In this document: positions 55,332-64,000 of the stretch, piece by piece | How the letters are laid out: each line of letters opens with the position of its first letter | Numbering within the stretch: position 1 is the stretch's first letter | Assembly (NCBI GenBank): GCA_014281115.1 | Contig: JACONQ010000013.1 | Coordinates: 1,168,501-1,232,500 of the forward strand | Origin: Laburnicola sp. R22_1 | Lineage: Eukaryota > Ascomycota > Dothideomycetes > Pleosporales > Didymosphaeriaceae | Direction: 5' to 3' | DNA: 64,000 bases | Position numbers and translations under genes: made by a program | The notes under the pieces: generated by a model | Database searches by the model: none | What the model was told of the DNA's origin: nothing | Seen by the model: the letters and a program-made list of their open reading frames with translations, nothing else

Positions 55332-56791
55332 AGAATGACCTTTTGAGTCGTAGCTCTCAACAATGATACCCTTATCAGTCGTTTCAAATCACATGACAAA
55401 ATAGAGAATGCACCGTCATACTGCCACCTCTATGATGGAAGAAAGAACAAAACACAATAAACGTGACCGATTTATTCGAAGCCATGGGATCGCTCGTATC
55501 TCTCGGCCCAAGGCGTCTCTCAATCCACCATGGGTATTTCACTCCATCACGCCTATTGTCAGGAATTGGACCTGACGGGCACCTGGAGGTCCTGTTCGGA
55601 GCCACATGAAACGAACAGGAACCTTCAGAGGCACATTAGATCTTTCCAGGATCATGTATATCAGAGGATCGCTGACGGAGTAATCCGGTAGCGAATCGTC
55701 TCATCTTACATAACAATATACTGTTTGAAGCTGCCTCGAACCAGAAGATACACTGATGACCCTACTGAGTCTACGCGTGAGAGTAGACGTGATACCTGTA
55801 CTGTATTCTCTACATGTCCGTACCCATCTCCCTGAGATCCGTACGGGCAGATCTCATGCGGTTACGTGAGGGACGCCGTGACTATGTTAGTTCGTAAACG
55901 ACTGAACAGAGAGCTGCGAAGCACCATTATAGAGAGTAGGGTAACCTCTCTCCTCTCTCTCCTCTTTCTACACCCACAGCTAATTAGAGAGCCGCTTCTT
56001 AGGAGCAATTGGTGCGTATGCCCTACAGGGGTTTAGGCCGCTAGAGTAATTATTATAACACTAGTTTCGCTGTAATTACACACTATCGTACAGAGCAACT
56101 CTCTATAACCGAGACTTCCTCCGTACGATCCCACAGAGATAGTAACTATATAAATATAATCTGATTTGAATTATACAAATAGTATAATTTAAGACTCCAT
56201 CTTCATACTACATTGCTATAGCAGGAGGGCGAACTAATATTGTCAGATAAGAGCCTACGAAGTTACCTTCGTGCCCAAGAAACAAAAGTTCGGTACCAAG
56301 AAGAAAGACTGCGGGAGCCGGAGTTTATCCGAAGAAGGAGCAAAATCAATCCGAAGAACCCCGTAGCTAGACAGAACAATCAATCATCAACTTCGGCCTG
56401 ACAGCCATTACGATATCCATCTCTACGTGATATCTGACAAGGTTAACCTAGATGAGAGGAACTATTAGATATAGTCAACACAGTATTATACGCGATTAGT
56501 GCAGTTAAAGCTTTCCCTCGTGTCCGTGACCTACCTTCTATGTGCCGAATAAGCGCCCTGTGCATAGCGGCTCTCTTGATCCAATGAACTACGGCCACGT
56601 TTCCATTTCTCGTTGACATTCTACTTTCCATTTCTCATTTTTCGCATTAGCTTCCCGTTTCCCATTTCTGGGGTTGGCAGTTCTTCATGTTTCCCGTTAC
56701 ACAGGACAAGTAGGGTTGGCGTGAAGGGTGGTGTGGGTGGCGAAGTACCGTTTGTTGGTTTTCCGGCATCAAGTTTCACCGTCTGACATTA
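55332..56791. other. stretch without a gene
   Basis: No supported frame. Sequence variants of CCATTTCTC/CCCATTTC repeat around 56600-56670. Confidence 0.4.
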
Positions 56792-56861
56792 CTGTGGTAT
56801 CCGGCCGAAGTAGTGTAGGTGGGTCGCGCACAGCAGGGGTGCGCATCCTATGTAATTAAAT
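56792..56861 (+). repeat. left TIR of the Tc1-type element
   Basis: 70 bp, perfect inverted match to 58045-58114. Confidence 0.92.
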
Positions 56862-56899
56862 GCAACCTTTCTGTTTCTGTCTAATATTACATACAAATT

Positions 56900-57949
56900 T
56901 CAGTACTTTGTATAACCACCTTTGGTATCAATTATAGCCCAGCATTGAGCTGGCATGCTATTAATAAGCTCCCTTAACTGTTCTATAGTGATCGACTCCT
57001 AGGCTTCCTGTACTATCCTACGCAGTTAATCATATGTTAGCTGCCTCCCACCTTCTTAATTAGGGTAATTCACCTCTATATAGTCCTTCATCTTATTCCA
57101 CACAGCTTTAATAGGGTTAAGATCTAGGGAGAATGCTGGCCAGAAGATAGGATAAATCCCTCTTTAAGAAAGCTCCTCTATTGTGTACGCAGCTGAGTGC
57201 CCTAGTGCCCTATCTTGCATGAAGCTTAGGTGAGGATTTAGACATAACCAGCCATTAATAAGTGGTACAATCCGCTCACAGTAGCTCTCCTTATTAATTG
57301 ACTTCTACTCCTTCTCCTAGAACAGATGAGGACCTTTAGACATGCTAGAGAAGCAGCCCTAGAACATCCACCCACGCTTTCTGCGGATCTTCTCTACTAG
57401 GCAGGTATCCTCTAGCTCCTCTCCTAGTCGCCTTGTTACCTATACTTTTCTGTGACGTCCACCCGTGATCCATGTTTCATCGCTCTATAGGATCCTTCAC
57501 TATTGCCAGGGTTCCTAGTTAATATGAGCCTCTGCCCACGCAAGGCGTATCTGCCGATTTTGCTTAGTAAGAGGAGGCTTAGCACGGGCTACACAGCGTC
57601 TGTACCCTCTCCTTCGTAGAGCACTCCTAATTGTATATTCGCCAACTCCCTAGTGCTTAAAAGGTCCCTTAGCAAGCTGGAGATAGCTTAGCTGCCTATT
57701 ACTACGCGAGGATTGTATATATGCCTTAAGTTGATTAACTTAGGCATCTGTAAGGCGAGGTGGGCGACTAGAGCGCTTCTTGGGCGTAACGCGATCCTTA
57801 GTAACTGCGTAGCCAACTTGTCTCTCTGTACATTAAAGCTGGTTGGCAATAAAGTTGTAGGTATAGCCTGCTCGACGTAGGGCGCGTGCCTCTACAGCCT
57901 CATCGCGGGTAAGGTATTAATGGCGAGGTGTAGAAGGTGGTTCGGACAT
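56900..57949 (-). pseudogene. Tc1-type transposase with stops
   Basis: The frame runs from ATG 57949 (MSEPPSTPRH) to a TGA at 56900, 350 codons. An HTH region (LTRDEAVEARALRRAGYTYN, RQVGYAVTKDR) and a second HTH (TIRSALRRRGY) lead to SDETWITGGRHRKVQVTRR (first Asp), FMQDRALGHSAA (second Asp) and PAFSLDLNPIKAVWNKMKDY. The last motif has Lys where the catalytic Glu belongs (GAA to AAA, a TpG-to-TpA change). About ten TAA/TAG codons replace Gln/Trp. Inactive. Confidence 0.85.
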
Positions 57950-58044
57950 TATGCGGGTGACGTGGGGATAAAGAAGCGCGACAAAGAAACACGTATCTCT
58001 ATACAAATTCGGTGACGCTAAATGTGGATTTGTCAGAAAGTCGT

Positions 58045-58114
58045 ATTTAATTACATAGGATGCGCACCCCTGCTGTGCGCGACCCACCTACACTACTTCG
58101 GCCGGATACCACAG
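58045..58114 (-). repeat. right TIR of the Tc1-type element
   Basis: 70 bp, perfect inverted match to 56792-56861; TA follows. Confidence 0.92.
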
Positions 58115-58116
58115 TA

Positions 58117-59279
58117 ATGCATGGCCAAGTATTGCCAAGTGTTGTAGTGCCACCTCCTCTCATTGCTGTAGCAAATCACAAGCATACACGTGGAAGGACT
58201 GGGGCCTCAGGCGCCCACAGCTGCGCTCGATATTTACACACATGATACGGTAAATTCAACGAAATATTCGACATCTGTTGAATCCGGATACACTTCATGT
58301 AAGGGGCGAGATGCTCAAGGAGCCAAAGGTGCCAGAAAGAATACTTATGAATTCACGAAGGACAGAAGTTAAGCTTCTGCCACCGAACTTATACTTCTAC
58401 CCCCTGAAGCTAACTTCAGGGCTAAGCCCTTTTTGGCCGCGAGACAATCTTCAGTGGTCAAAGTTCATAGACCGGGGCGTAGCCCATTACACTTCACACC
58501 GCAACGGGGTGAGAAGCAAAAATGCCTCTTCCTCGAACGCTCAGCAACGCTGAAAACGCACGATGAAAAGGATGGTCGCGTCGGCTTTCGGTAGTGCAAG
58601 GAAAGCGACACTGTGGTCTCAACTATGAGCAAGCCCAGTGAGAGGAGACCGAGTTTCAAAAATGAGAATAATCTTGAGAGTTCCCGTAGGAACGTTTCAG
58701 AGATTAAACTGAAAAGAACAGATACTACACTTGATCTAAGCAGAGAGGCAATGAACCTATGCTAAAGCGAGTATAAAGCCTAGCTAACTGCAACGCATGT
58801 CTAGAGAAACAGCTGCCTGCAAATTGGGAATAAGAGCTGCCTGAGGCGAAGCCGCAGTTCTTAGCCACCGTGTGACCCGCAGACATCTCAGCACGCTATT
58901 GCAAGCTCCGCATGCCAAGGGCTACTAAAAAAGCGCACGGCCAGTCAGGCCCATTTCAACGATCCTGCCATTTACGCGGAGAAACTGCCGGGATGCACAC
59001 TGCTGATAATCAAATTATCCTTTAAGCTTCCGGTCTTAATCTCTGCGATTTCAGCTTCCTGTCTAGCCTACCGAGTTCTTCACAGATGCATCCTATCACG
59101 AACAAACAGGGGGGTGCTTAACGAGAGTCAGTCGACAGCATCAACATAACGAGCAACAGCAAGATCAACAACGTGCTTTTTGGTGTCGGAGGCTAATGCG
59201 CTAGGAGAACGACAGCTACAGAATTGATGCGCCTCGCGCCTGTTCATATGCATGGACGTTGCGGGCAGTCCGAGTACCC
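58117..59279. other. stretch without a gene
   Basis: Only short frames; nothing recognised. Confidence 0.4.
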
Positions 59280-59830
59280 GGAAGAAAAAGCGTCCCGTTA
59301 CACCGGGCGTCCCGGCACGCTTGGACAGACGTTACGCTACCTGAATCAAACAGTCCGCAGGGGATTTTCGCCGGCATTAGCCTTCCTCGAGCTTGGCGCT
59401 GTGATTCCGGGTTTAAGCTTACCGCGCGGTAGCTTCACCCGCGGTCAGCTTGTGGGGATGAGAAATCAAATCATCGGGGTCGAGCAACCCGCAGGGGATA
59501 ATAGCCCGTAGGCAGACTTGCTGAACCTTATTTTAGGATCCCATGCGGAACGAACGCCCGGATGGGGGTAGTCCGAAGAAGGGCTTACGTTCCCGATCTT
59601 CGCATTTGCCGCGCGGGATCTGAACCCGTGGTCGACTTGCTTGGGGAAGGGATCGTGGATCCAGGATATGATCAGGCCGCGCGGGATGGCAGCCCGTAGG
59701 CAGGTTGGCTAGAACGGGTTGTTGGATGCCGCAGGGGATTCGCACCCGCACCTGAGTACCACAAAGGGGGGATGACTGTTTCGTCCTTCGCAATTCCGCG
59801 GGGGATTTGCTCCCATTTACGATTTGCGTG
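59280..59830 (+). repeat. degenerate tandem repeat of about 58-68 bp
   Basis: A motif like CCGC(A/G)(G/C)GGGAT...CCCG, often followed by TAGGCAG or GTCGACTTGCT, recurs at about 59354, 59422, 59489, 59608, 59670, 59728 and 59796 (weaker near 59545). Each unit has CGGG...CCCG complementary arms a few bases apart. Units are diverged, and minus-strand frames give a recurring IPCG/IPRG tetrapeptide. Unknown origin. Confidence 0.6.
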
Positions 59831-60640
59831 ATGAAGGGGTAGCAGTTCCCTGCATGTTGACTTACGGCGCGTCGTACGTTGAAGTCGAAAAATACTGTCA
59901 CCTATGGCCTACACTTGACTTACAAAGATAAAAATAGATAGTCATATACCTAAGCAGCATCACGTGAGTTAATTCTGTAAGCGGCTAGGTGTTCGAGGAG
60001 CCAGAGAGTGCCGGTAGGATATCGAGGAAATTCGATGGAGCATTTGAGGAGGTGCAGCGCGAGGTTTATATACTTGGCTGTGGAGCCCCTCGTCCTCTTG
60101 TAGAATTGACGATTTCGACTTCTAGTTTTTGGTTTTCGTAGCTGAAATATCAATTATGAGAATTGGAATCCTTTCCGTTGGGAAAACCTGTCCTATCAGC
60201 GTCAGGGTCTCGGCTATTTTTAATGGGGACGTACCTCGGTGCTCCTGCCTCCTGCACCCCGCTTTCGCAGTAACTTAGCACCCGCATGAGCTTTCTCGCT
60301 TGCAGCTCCACCGCAAAAGCTTTGAACTACACGAGAGTGGACGCAAGATCTTGCATTTACTGTCAAGAACTCTATCCTCAAGATCTTCTGTGACGACCAC
60401 TCATGAAGAGGCTCCTCATCATCTAATAAACCAGCTCAAAGAAAAACAGGCAAGAGGGAGTGCGGACCTCGACTGTTAAATACAGCATGACATAGACCTC
60501 CTAGGGGCGTGTATCTCCTGGAAGTCTGGATCTCTGAAGAGATTCGCTCGTATATAAGTTAGCACAAATAATTACATATTCATATCTCACCATTCTTGAT
60601 GTTAATCGGTTCTCATTAATCGAGTTCCAGGCTCTAGTCC
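59831..60640. other. stretch without a gene
   Basis: Nothing recognised. Confidence 0.4.
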
Positions 60641-60647
60641 TAAGTCC

Positions 60648-60885
60648 TGTGAGTCCTACGACAGCTGTGAGTCCTGCGACAGCTGTGAGTCTTGCGACAG
60701 CTATAAGTCCTGCGACAGCTATAAGTCCTGCGACAGCTAGGAGTCCTACGACAGCTATGAGTCTTGCGACAACTGTGAGTCTTGCGACAACTGTGAGTCT
60801 TGCGACAACTGTGAGTCTTGCGACAACTGTGAGTCTTGCGACAGCCATAAGCCCTACGACAACTGTGAGTCCTGCAATCACAGTG
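60648..60885 (+). repeat. 18-bp minisatellite, about 13 units
   Basis: Consensus GTGAGTCTTGCGACAACT with C/T and A/G variants and an exact 18-bp period. Because 18 is a multiple of three, it is open in several frames: minus-strand hexapeptides HSCRKT or TVVARL, plus-strand SLATTV. A minus frame (60640-61137) runs through it up to the edge of the Tc1-type element but has no ATG start. Confidence 0.92.
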
Positions 60886-61134
60886 AGAGCGTGTGTCTCC
60901 TAAAAGCCTAGATTCCGAAGGCATAATCACACAGGAGCCCATATCCTGGCGCGATTCGATAATCCGTTTATTTGCACTCGAATGTTCCGAATAAAGGCCC
61001 AAATATGGGATATAATCACTTATAGAGTTGTCGCATCGCGTTACGGATCGCTTTCTGCAGATATCCCTGTGTAGATAAGAGTTTAGCAGCGCGTCGGCCA
61101 GCGTCGCTGACTTGGAGGCAGTGTGCTTGGGCGC
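60886..61134. other. open minus-strand flank of the minisatellite
   Basis: Continuation of the minus frame (VAPKHTASKSATLADALLNS). No domain; interrupted or bounded by the transposon at 61135. Confidence 0.25.
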
Positions 61135-61168
61135 CACGCGGAAGGAAAAAATAAATGCACACCAAAAT
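61135..61168 (+). repeat. left TIR of the intact Tc1-type element
   Basis: 34 bp, perfect inverted match to 62568-62601. Confidence 0.85.
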
Positions 61169-61344
61169 GAGCCGAATATTAGCCGCCCATACTAATCCTC
61201 ATACAAAGTCGATATTGTACACATTTTGACGCGATTTTCTAGCATCTAGGGCTTGAAGCTTTTTGATTGTATGGAGATCTGTATACAGGCTGTTTTCATG
61301 GTGTTGAGGGAGCTCTTTGGCCCGATTTTGGAGGAGCTCCGGGA

Positions 61345-62457
61345 TCAATACCCAGTGATTTCTCCGCCCATTTCTATGCAATCTTTCAGCCTTTGGGGCA
61401 TACTATTGACGCGCTCATTGATGAACCTTTGGGAGACGCTGGCCCAGCCCTCAATTGCCAGATCTCTTGTTTCAAACTCATCCCAATGGGGGAACCTTTT
61501 GAGATACTGTTTTGGGGGCTGCCAACAGTTCTCAATGGGTGCCAAATCCGGGGAGTGGGCGCAATTGAAATAGTACTCCAACCCAAGGGCTTTCTTCCAA
61601 TTGCGTACAATATTGTTGGCTCCTTTGCCAGTCCCATGCCCGGAGTCGTTGTCTTCTTCTAGTACAAAATCGACCCCCCTTTCAAGCCAGGGCTTTACAA
61701 TGGGCTTAAGGATCTGCTCCTTATACGCCTGTAAGCTCATCTTGCCGTTTCTGTTTCCGGGGACCTTATAAAAATGGAGATCTGACTTGAAGTTATACCC
61801 AACGGCTGCCCATGAGTGTTGACGCTCGAAAGCCTTTTCGTCCTCCCGATTCAGCGTATGCTGTATACAGTCCTTACAGTATCTTTCCCCGGGTTTTCTT
61901 ATGATCCGCATCTTTCCTTCGGGCCCTATACTCCAGTGGACTTCGTCACTAAAGCGTACGCGATGCCAGTCCTCGGGTTTGGGGTAACGTTCGAGCATAA
62001 CGGTGGAGTACTCAAGCCTTCTTTTCGCGATCTTTTGACTGACCCAGCCCTTGTTACAGGCAACGCATTTGCTGTAATCCATTGACCCTAGAGCATCTCT
62101 TAGGGTATCTCCACATACTCCAAAGTCCAATTCATAAGCCAGTTGAGCCCATGTAAGTACGCGGGAATCCCAGCCAGCGTCTTGAAGAAATCGGTCCGCG
62201 CGCGCGAGATCTTCTGGGGATAACTTTGGGAGACGCCCACGCTTCTCAGATGTCAATTGAGACGTCCTATGGGTCCTATCAGCTAGCTCGTTGTCTTCTG
62301 AAAGAATCCGCCATCCGCTGCGACGATTGACGCCGTTAAATGCAAAAACATCGTTGTGGTGGTATGGTATCCCCTTCCAGTCCATAAAGTCGCAGGCGCC
62401 TTTGACCCGCGCGTTTTTTGGCGTATTTAAATTTTGAGAACCAATCTGTCGAGGCAT
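61345..62457 (-). CDS. Tc1/mariner-superfamily transposase, intact
   Basis: 370 residues with no stops. The N-terminal 140 residues contain HTH-like DNA-binding segments (PEDLARADRFLQDAGWDSRV, LTWAQLAYELDFGVCGDTLR). The catalytic triad is complete: VRFSDEVHWS (Asp171), LEEDNDSGHG (Asp269) and HSPDLAPIENCW (Glu309), with 39 residues between the second Asp and Glu. That is more than the 34 of classical Tc1, so the element belongs to a fungal side group. Two CxxC pairs (C131/C134 and C194/C197) are present. Expected to bind the TIRs and cut and paste at TA. Presumably functional, judging from sequence alone. Confidence 0.9.
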   Translation of the reverse strand: MPRQIGSQNLNTPKNARVKGACDFMDWKGIPYHHNDVFAFNGVNRRSGWRILSEDNELADRTHRTSQLTSEKRGRLPKLSPEDLARADRFLQDAGWDSRVLTWAQLAYELDFGVCGDTLRDALGSMDYSKCVACNKGWVSQKIAKRRLEYSTVMLERYPKPEDWHRVRFSDEVHWSIGPEGKMRIIRKPGERYCKDCIQHTLNREDEKAFERQHSWAAVGYNFKSDLHFYKVPGNRNGKMSLQAYKEQILKPIVKPWLERGVDFVLEEDNDSGHGTGKGANNIVRNWKKALGLEYYFNCAHSPDLAPIENCWQPPKQYLKRFPHWDEFETRDLAIEGWASVSQRFINERVNSMPQRLKDCIEMGGEITGY

Positions 62458-62567
62458 TAGAACAATTGCGCAACAAAAAATAATGGTAATAGGATGGTGC
62501 GGGTGGTGTAATTAATTGCCAAAGATGGTGTATGTGATAGCATTGGACTGTTTTTGGTGGGGCGCTA

Positions 62568-62601
62568 ATTTTGGTGTGCATTTATTTTTTCCTTCCGCGT
62601 G
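62568..62601 (-). repeat. right TIR of the intact Tc1-type element
   Basis: 34 bp, perfect inverted match to 61135-61168. Confidence 0.85.
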
Positions 62602-63251
62602 CGGGCCCAGCGCGAGAGGTTTTCGACGTTAGGCGGGTCCTACTAGTCCCAATTCGATCAGCATGAAAACGAAAATCGCGGCCCTAGCAGTCAAATAATT
62701 ATCTGCCACATATTTGAGAAAGAACAGCCTCAAACTATGCCCTCGATTACCTACCTTGTCGTCAGCCAACTCAGCCTATTTCAGGTCATTGTCTAGCATG
62801 CCACCGAAAAATGCGAGACCTGAGTTTGGTCAATCGCGCGTAAAGGCCGCCTCAAAGTCAGTCGCGCGCGTGTGGAAGGCCGTCGGAAATCTGTACTGTA
62901 TCAGAGTCTGTGTTTCGGAAGTCCGATTGAACCCCCAGAAGTTGATGTGATTCGGAAGTTGATGTAAACCAAGCCGTAGACGTAAACCAAGCCGCTGTGC
63001 TTGGCCTGTGCGTCTGCTACCACGCCACGCCCTGAACCAGGCCCGCGAATCGAGCGGGATCCTATAACGGCTTTCGCAAGTGCCTTGCAGGCTCCTCTTT
63101 TCCTCAACACATTTGAAGCCGCAACACAGATGATTACACACCTGTTCGCAGCAGAAGCGATAGGGCAATCACCGTAATTCATTGCTTAATCTCAAGCTTA
63201 GACTGCCTCATAATTACTGACACGTGTTATTATAAGGCAATTATCTTTTCC
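62602..63251. other. stretch without a supported gene
   Basis: Short overlapping frames on both strands (62714-62950, 62830-63168), no domain. Confidence 0.4.
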
Positions 63252-64000
63252 CTAACCTCTCTCACTGAAAGATAAGTCCTGTAGGTTGTGCCGAACCCGG
63301 TCTTCTTTCAACAGCGCTGCACACCCTAATCTCACGTCATTCTCTGTCGCGTCAGTATCGATTCCCCAAAAGAATAATCCTGGCTCAAGAATCAACTCTA
63401 TCATTTCGGCCATTCTCTCGAGATCCTCGCGTTCCTTCCCTGCAATGATCCTCGCTGATTTGAGCAATCGCGAACAAACTTGGTCTTTCTCTACAGTGCT
63501 GTAGCGGTTGTGCGTCTCAGCGCACCATTGGCGATATATCTCAAGAGTATATGCTCTATAGAATGTATCTGTCAACAGTGGCATCCTCCGTAGATCTTTC
63601 CAGGAGATAGACCTGATCAGCTGATGTTTTGAGAGCGTTCCAACGGCGATGTACTCGTCGCAGTTCCGTGCCCAATTCTGCAGCTCTTCTTCAATAGTAT
63701 GCGCCTGATCACGCTTCTCAAGGTACCGCAAAACATCTGAGATCCGGAAAATCTCCAAACCTTGTGCCTCTTTCAACCTGTTCAGCTCGAATACCTCCAG
63801 CTCCACTTGCTCGTTCTCAGCCTTATTCCTATGGTGTTGTCCGGTAGTATGGACAGCCCATTCGAGAATCGGACTCATTGAAGTTAGCCTCCTGTCTACC
63901 ATCTTCTTCGACTTCAACATGTCTCCATATGCTGTCTTCCTTAGATGCCTTGCTAGAGCACTGAGCAGGTCGCTGACTGGATGGCATCGGCGAAATTGGT
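63252..64000 (-). CDS. hypothetical protein, partial (5' end beyond the window)
   Basis: The minus frame ends at 63252 and is open to the right edge: before the ATG at 63920 the same frame continues (HPVSDLLSALARHLRKTAYG), so the start probably lies outside. The visible part is helical and charged (VELEVFELNRLKEAQGLEIF, RISDVLRYLEKRDQAHTI) with aromatic motifs (SISWKDLRRMPLLTDTFYRA, YTLEIYRQWC) and an LGCAALLKEDR end. Family not recognised. GC-normal, no stops. Confidence 0.6.
   Translation of the reverse strand, partial: QFRRCHPVSDLLSALARHLRKTAYGDMLKSKKMVDRRLTSMSPILEWAVHTTGQHHRNKAENEQVELEVFELNRLKEAQGLEIFRISDVLRYLEKRDQAHTIEEELQNWARNCDEYIAVGTLSKHQLIRSISWKDLRRMPLLTDTFYRAYTLEIYRQWCAETHNRYSTVEKDQVCSRLLKSARIIAGKEREDLERMAEMIELILEPGLFFWGIDTDATENDVRLGCAALLKEDRVRHNLQDLSFSERG

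Larger units (their letters stand above)
56792..58114 (-). mobile_element. Tc1/mariner-type transposon with 70-bp TIRs (1.3 kb)
   Basis: 1323 bp bounded by perfect 70-bp inverted repeats beginning CTGTGGTATCCGGCCGAAGT (56792-56861 and 58045-58114) and flanked by TA (56790-56791, 58115-58116). It carries a single RIP-damaged transposase gene on the minus strand. The size and single gene are typical of Tc1 elements; the TIR is long. It is complete at the ends, so it could be mobilised in trans. Confidence 0.92.
61135..62601 (-). mobile_element. apparently intact Tc1/mariner-superfamily transposon (1.47 kb)
   Basis: Perfect 34-bp inverted repeats beginning CACGCGGAAGGAAAAAATAA at 61135-61168 and 62568-62601, enclosing one uninterrupted transposase gene. 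I could not define a TA duplication directly outside the repeats; a TA lies inside each repeat (AAATAAAT), so the true ends may be there. The gene is free of RIP-type stops, unlike every other transposon here, so the insertion is recent. Confidence 0.85.

Noticed and set aside
1..64000. CRISPR arrays, bacterial operons, rRNA and tRNA genes
   Set aside because: The window is eukaryotic (introns, fungal families). The tandem repeats lack spacer structure, and I saw no convincing tRNA cloverleaf or rRNA.

Overview
The window looks like a chromosomal segment of a filamentous ascomycete (Pezizomycotina; the gene families and repeat types fit Dothideomycetes/Pleosporales best, but I cannot fix the genus). 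The evidence is short GTRNGY...CTAAY...AG introns, fungal-only gene families (NACHT-WD40 and TPR-type NLR pieces, an MSS51_C-like gene, a DUF7924-like gene) and a two-compartment genome. AT-rich blocks hold transposon relics whose reading frames are broken mainly by C-to-T type changes (CAA/CAG/TGG to TAA/TAG), as expected of repeat-induced point mutation (RIP). They alternate sharply with balanced-GC blocks that hold the genes.

Layout. 1-9550: RIP-degraded Ty3/gypsy chromovirus (reverse transcriptase, RNase H, integrase, chromodomain), split by a Fot/pogo element (1670-3788), then other AT-rich repeats. 9560-14040: gene island with a Tda10/glycerate-kinase-like P-loop protein, a proline-rich hypothetical protein and a membrane-anchored hypothetical protein. 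14047-15180: MSS51_C-like pseudogene carrying a 115-bp insertion with an exact 11-bp target duplication. 15190-27380: AT-rich repeat block with several repeat families, a second pogo element (22333-24546) and a truncated Tc1 element. 27385-43500: GC-normal, gene-poor, with a seven-exon chromodomain gene model, a 19-bp minisatellite, a frameshifted DUF7924-like gene, a degenerate aminoglycoside-phosphotransferase-like gene and an orphan TPR domain.

42660-46080 is a graveyard of NLR-type genes (NACHT fragment, collapsed WD40 tail, DUF7580-like piece). 47427-51066 holds two predicted secreted proteins: one small with eight cysteines, one lysine-rich with a Kex2-like site. 51244-58114 holds a GPI10-like fragment, a third pogo element, a three-exon hypothetical gene and a Tc1 element with 70-bp perfect inverted repeats. 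58115-64000 holds degenerate tandem repeats, an 18-bp minisatellite, an apparently intact Tc1-type transposon (61135-62601) and a partial gene at the right edge.

The organisation (transposons nested in transposons, broken NLRs, isolated secreted-protein genes) is that of a fast-evolving accessory or subtelomere-like region. No telomere repeat array is present. The most unusual unexplained item is a dispersed repeat of about 115-375 bp (seven copies), several copies truncated at the same end, one with a clean target duplication.
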